Below, piece after piece: positions 60,877-64,000 of a stretch of 64,000 bases of DNA (positions within the stretch are counted from its first letter, which is position 1; every line of letters begins with the position of its first letter). The translations under genes and the position numbers were made by a program. Source of the DNA: Olsenella massiliensis (GTDB taxonomy: Bacteria > Actinomycetota > Coriobacteriia > Coriobacteriales > Atopobiaceae); the NCBI RefSeq assembly GCF_001457795.1, contig NZ_LN898209.1, positions 62,001 to 126,000 of the forward strand, read 5' to 3'. Under the pieces are notes generated by a model that was given only the letters and a program-made list of their open reading frames with translations, did not search any database and was not told the DNA's origin.

Positions 60877-61768
60877 CACGCAAAGGGCCCGACTGTCCGA
60901 TCACGTGGCCACGGGCATCCTCACGGCCATCGTCGCCGCCATCCTCGTGGCTCTCGTGGCCATCATCCTCTACATCCTGATCTCGGGCGCCGGCAAGGCG
61001 TTTGACATCTCGTTCCTCACGGGACGGCCCCAGCAGTTCAAGGAGGGCGGCGGCATCGGTCCCGAGCTCTTCAACTCCTTCTACCTGCTTGTGCTGACCC
61101 TGCTGATCTCGCTGCCCATATCGCTGGGCGGTGCCATCTTCCTCACGCAGTACGCGCCTCCCGGCCCGGTGACCAGCATCGCCAAGACGGCCATCGAGAC
61201 GCTCTCGAGCCTGCCTTCCATCGTCGTGGGCCTCTTTGGCATGCTCACCTTCGTGCTGTCCATGGGCTGGGGCTTCTCCATCATCTCGGGTGCCCTGGCG
61301 CTCACGATGTTCAACGTGCCCATCCTCGTCCGCGTGATCCAGCAGGCGCTCGAGGCGGTCCCGCGCGACCAGCGTGACGCCGCGCTGGCCCTGGGCCTCT
61401 CGCGCTGGGAGGCGACGGTCCACATCCTGGTGCCGCGCGCCATGCCCGCCATCATCACAGGTGTGATCCTGTCGGCCGGCCGCGTCTTTGGCGAGGCTGC
61501 CGCGCTCATCTACACGGCGGGCCAGTCCGCCCCGGTGCTCGACTTCACCAACTTTGACCTCACGAGCGCCAGCTGCCCTTGGAACGTCTTCCGACCGGCG
61601 GAGACCCTCGCGGTGCACATCTGGAAAATCAACTCCGAGGGCGTGGTGCCCGACCTCGCCGCCGTCTCCACCGGCACTGCGGCCGTGCTCATGATTTGTG
61701 TTCTCGCCTTCAACATAATCGCGCGCCTTCTGGGCCGTGCCATGGAGAGGAAGGTGACGGCAGAATGA
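60869..61768 (+). CDS. pstA: Phosphate ABC transporter permease PstA
   Basis: A 299-residue permease with six helices (IVAAILVALVAIILYILISG, SFYLLVLTLLISLPISLGG and so on) and the loop ALEAVPRDQRDAALALGLSR, the PstA-type coupling helix contact. It ends VHIWKINSEGVVPD then a final helix. It overlaps pstC by 8 bp and its stop overlaps pstB by 4 bp, so the operon is tightly coupled. Confidence 0.95.
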   Translation: MTSTQRARLSDHVATGILTAIVAAILVALVAIILYILISGAGKAFDISFLTGRPQQFKEGGGIGPELFNSFYLLVLTLLISLPISLGGAIFLTQYAPPGPVTSIAKTAIETLSSLPSIVVGLFGMLTFVLSMGWGFSIISGALALTMFNVPILVRVIQQALEAVPRDQRDAALALGLSRWEATVHILVPRAMPAIITGVILSAGRVFGEAAALIYTAGQSAPVLDFTNFDLTSASCPWNVFRPAETLAVHIWKINSEGVVPDLAAVSTGTAAVLMICVLAFNIIARLLGRAMERKVTAE

Positions 61769-62586
61769 CGCTCGATTCGCGCGAGGTGACACCCGAGGCC
61801 CCCGCCGCGGCGATGGGGGCCACGACGGCGGAGCCCCTGCTGTGGACCAAGGACGTGACCGTCGACTATTCGGGCAAGCGCGCCCTCAAGGGCACGTCCC
61901 TCTCGTTCGAGGCGGGCACCGTCACGGCGCTCATCGGTCCCTCCGGCTGTGGCAAGTCCACCTATCTGCGCTCCATCAACCTGATGAACCGCGAGATCGA
62001 GGGTTGCGTCATCGGGGGAGAGGTCCACTATCACGGCATCGAGGTCAACAACGCCGAAACGGACACCTACGCGCTGCGCAAGCAGATCGGCATGGTGTTT
62101 CAGCAGCCCAACCCCTTCCGCAAGTCCATCTACGAGAACGTTGCCTTCGCCCCGCGCTGCCACGGCATGACGAGGCGCTCCGAGCTTGACGAGCTCGTTC
62201 GCAAGAGTCTGAGCGCCGCCGCCATCTGGGATGAGGTCAAGGACAAGCTGGGCAAGTCCGCCCTCGCGCTGTCGGGCGGCCAGCAGCAGCGCCTCTGCAT
62301 CGCGCGTACCCTGGCCATGGAGCCCGACGTCGTCCTCATGGACGAGCCATGCTCGGCCCTGGACCCCATCGCCACCTTCGCCATCGAGGAGACCATTCGC
62401 GACATGGCGGAGCGCGGCATCTGCGTGGTCATCGTCACGCATAACATGGAGCAGGCGGGTCGCGTGGCCGACCGCACGGCGTTCTTCCTGCTGGGTGACA
62501 TGATAGAGTGCGGACCTACCGCCGAGCTCTTCGAGAGGCCCAAGGACAAGCGCCTCGAAGACTATCTGACGGGGAGGTTTGGCTAA
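61765..62586 (+). CDS. pstB: Phosphate ABC transporter ATPase PstB, copy 1
   Basis: A 273-residue ATPase. After a ~25-residue Ala-rich N-terminal extension come Walker [29 protein letters not shown] (the PstB-type Q-loop with the double Pro), signature LSGGQQQR, Walker [15 protein letters not shown] and [15 protein letters not shown]. The Cys in DEPCSALDP is typical of PstB. The C-terminal [14 protein letters not shown] is family standard. It overlaps the pstA stop (ATGA) and its own stop overlaps copy 2. Confidence 0.96.
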   Translation: MTLDSREVTPEAPAAAMGATTAEPLLWTKDVTVDYSGKRALKGTSLSFEAGTVTALIGPSGCGKSTYLRSINLMNREIEGCVIGGEVHYHGIEVNNAETDTYALRKQIGMVFQQPNPFRKSIYENVAFAPRCHGMTRRSELDELVRKSLSAAAIWDEVKDKLGKSALALSGGQQQRLCIARTLAMEPDVVLMDEPCSALDPIATFAIEETIRDMAERGICVVIVTHNMEQAGRVADRTAFFLLGDMIECGPTAELFERPKDKRLEDYLTGRFG

Positions 62587-63335
62587 TGGCCGAGAGCATG
62601 TCAGTTGAGCATCTCAACCTATGGTATGGGGACAACCAGGCCCTGACGGACGTGAGCCTGGTGGCGCCCGCGAATGAGATCACGGCCTTCATCGGACCGT
62701 CCGGCTGCGGCAAGTCCACGCTGCTGCGCTGCCTCAATCGGATGAACGACCGCATCGAGGGCTGTCGGGTGGAGGGCGTCGTGAGGCTGGGCGACGAGGA
62801 CGTCTCGACCTCCGACGTCTACGCGCTCCGTCGCCGGGTGGGCATGGTCTTCCAGAAGCCCAACCCGTTTCCCCTGTCCATCTATGAGAACGTGGTCTAC
62901 GGCCTCAGGCGGCAGGGGCACGCCAGAAAGGTCGAGCTCGATGAGGTCGTGGAGCGCACGCTGCAGAGCGTGGGGCTGTGGGACGAGGTCAAGGACAAGC
63001 TCGGCAAGTCGGGCCTCTCACTGTCGGGCGGCCAGGCCCAGCGCCTCTGCATAGCCCGCGCCATGGCGGTCAACCCCGACGTCCTGCTCATGGACGAGCC
63101 CACGAGCGCCCTCGACCCCATCTCCACCGCCATGGTGGAGGAGCTCGCCACGCAGATCGCCAAGGAGCACACGGTCGTCATTGTCACGCACAACATGCAG
63201 CAGGCGACGCGCATCTCACAAAAATGCGCCTTCTTCTACCTGGGCGAGCTCGTCGAGTTTGCCCCGACGGCTCAGCTCTTCTCGGCGCCCAGGGACAAGC
63301 GCACGGAAGACTATCTTACGGGAAGGTTTGGCTAA
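62586..63335 (+). CDS. pstB: Phosphate ABC transporter ATPase PstB, copy 2
   Basis: A 249-residue second PstB. Walker A is [19 protein letters not shown], the Q-loop [15 protein letters not shown], signature LSGGQAQR and Walker [15 protein letters not shown]; the Thr in DEPTSALDP differs from copy 1. The C-terminus [11 protein letters not shown] matches copy 1, and the first half is nearer to typical PstB. It begins at the final base of the copy 1 stop, and the phoU ATG overlaps its stop. Confidence 0.96.
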   Translation: MAESMSVEHLNLWYGDNQALTDVSLVAPANEITAFIGPSGCGKSTLLRCLNRMNDRIEGCRVEGVVRLGDEDVSTSDVYALRRRVGMVFQKPNPFPLSIYENVVYGLRRQGHARKVELDEVVERTLQSVGLWDEVKDKLGKSGLSLSGGQAQRLCIARAMAVNPDVLLMDEPTSALDPISTAMVEELATQIAKEHTVVIVTHNMQQATRISQKCAFFYLGELVEFAPTAQLFSAPRDKRTEDYLTGRFG

Positions 63336-64000
63336 TGAGGACCAGGACTTCGTATCTCAAGCAGCTTGACAAGCTCGGGCGTCACGTGTCCGCCCTGGGC
63401 AAGGGCGTCGTCGACAGCATTCGCGACACGGGATTTGCCATCTCGGAGGGCAACGAGGAGGCCGCCCAGGAGGTCATCGACGGGCATTCGGTGAGCGAGC
63501 ATCTGCACCGCTCCATCGAGGACTCCTGCATGAACATCATGCTTCTGCAGTCGCCCATGGCAAGCGACCTGCGCATGGTCACGGCCACGTTCCGCGCCAT
63601 CAGCGACCTGGCGCGCATCGAGGAGATGGCGTACGAGACGGCCTTGCTCTCGCAGGAGACTGACCTCACGCTCGCTCCCGCGTTTGCCCAACAGCTGGGT
63701 GACATGTCACAGCGCGCTGCTACAATGCTCGAAAGGGCAATGGAGGCGTTCAACTCCTCGGACGTCGAGGGCGCCGAATCGGTGTTCCTGATGGATGACG
63801 CCGTGGACAAGATCTTTGACGCGGTCCGCGCCGACATCATCACCCTGCTGCGCCAGGGGGATGATGCCGCGACCATCGCGCCGGAGCTGCTCACCATCGC
63901 CAAGTACTACGAGCGCATGGGTGATCATGCGCAGAGCATCTGCGACTGGGCCATCTTCCGCGCCACCGGCGAGTATCGCGGAAGGTTCATGGTGGAAGAG
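63335..64000 (+). CDS. phoU: Phosphate transport regulator PhoU, C-terminally cut by the window
   Basis: The frame runs from ATG 63335 to the window edge (222 residues, no stop). PhoU represses the Pho response by linking the Pst transporter to the sensor kinase. Two three-helix PhoU repeats are seen: DKLGRHVSALGKGVVDSIRD with MASDLRMVTATFRAISDLARIEEMAYE, shown here in parts at about residues 11-105, and a second with AVDKIFDAVRADIITLL and IAKYYERMGDHAQSICDWAIF. The E-x-x-D-type metal-binding residues (RIEEMA, ERMGDHA) are present. Its ATG overlaps the pstB stop. Confidence 0.93.
   Translation, partial: MRTRTSYLKQLDKLGRHVSALGKGVVDSIRDTGFAISEGNEEAAQEVIDGHSVSEHLHRSIEDSCMNIMLLQSPMASDLRMVTATFRAISDLARIEEMAYETALLSQETDLTLAPAFAQQLGDMSQRAATMLERAMEAFNSSDVEGAESVFLMDDAVDKIFDAVRADIITLLRQGDDAATIAPELLTIAKYYERMGDHAQSICDWAIFRATGEYRGRFMVEE

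Overview
The window is a GC-rich (roughly two-thirds G+C) bacterial chromosome segment. Ribosome-binding sites are of the GGAGG type, genes in operons are packed with ATGA overlaps, and gene content fits a fermentative anaerobic actinobacterium of the Coriobacteriia (Olsenella/Atopobiaceae-like): superoxide reductase plus rubrerythrin, maltodextrin ABC uptake with MalQ, a glycine cleavage system with its own lipoate ligase, and a GlnR-like orphan regulator near glnA. The taxonomic placement is inference from content and composition; no rRNA or tRNA gene was seen.

Layout. 1-4802: partial LysR regulator, small unknown genes, an XRE regulator, a GIY-YIG protein, a zinc-ribbon membrane protein, enolase and a Cys-rich membrane peptide. 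4912-10386: nitrogen block with glutamine synthetase, a fused binding-protein/permease amino-acid transporter with its ATPase, and an atypical OmpR-type regulator resembling GlnR. 10626-14840: HtrA protease, a striking 31-bp phased repeat array, a SixA-like phosphatase and an LCP cell-wall ligase. 15170-22142: LacI regulator and maltodextrin uptake/utilisation operon. 22300-29464: tandem glycine riboswitch, gcvT-gcvH-gcvPA-gcvPB-lplA-lpd. 29461-38681: thioesterases, MsrA/MsrB, HAD hydrolase, alcohol dehydrogenase, glyoxalase, a Fur/PerR-type regulator with superoxide reductase and rubrerythrin, an oxidoreductase and an EamA transporter.

38865-55311 is the accessory zone. A gene with a DUF559-like C-terminus sits between two inverted ~150-bp copies of a MITE-like palindromic element. 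A complete type I-E CRISPR-Cas locus follows (cas3, casA, casB, cas7, cas5, cas6e, cas1, cas2, then about 16 repeats). A CRISPR-repeat-like hairpin lies in the leader of casA, and inverted copies of another 47-bp element lie on either side of the whole locus. 54227-58682: GntR regulator and a three-gene operon of cupin-type sugar-phosphate isomerases. 58999-64000: pstS-pstC-pstA-pstB-pstB-phoU phosphate uptake operon, cut by the window edge.

The most unusual signals are: (1) the 31-bp phased CCTATAGG array whose flank orientation inverts half-way without losing phase; (2) the pseudo-repeat in the casA leader, which could make Cascade expression depend on Cas6e; (3) the inverted-repeat cassette; and (4) an 11-mer, CTGGGCAAACG, shared by five separate repeat loci.
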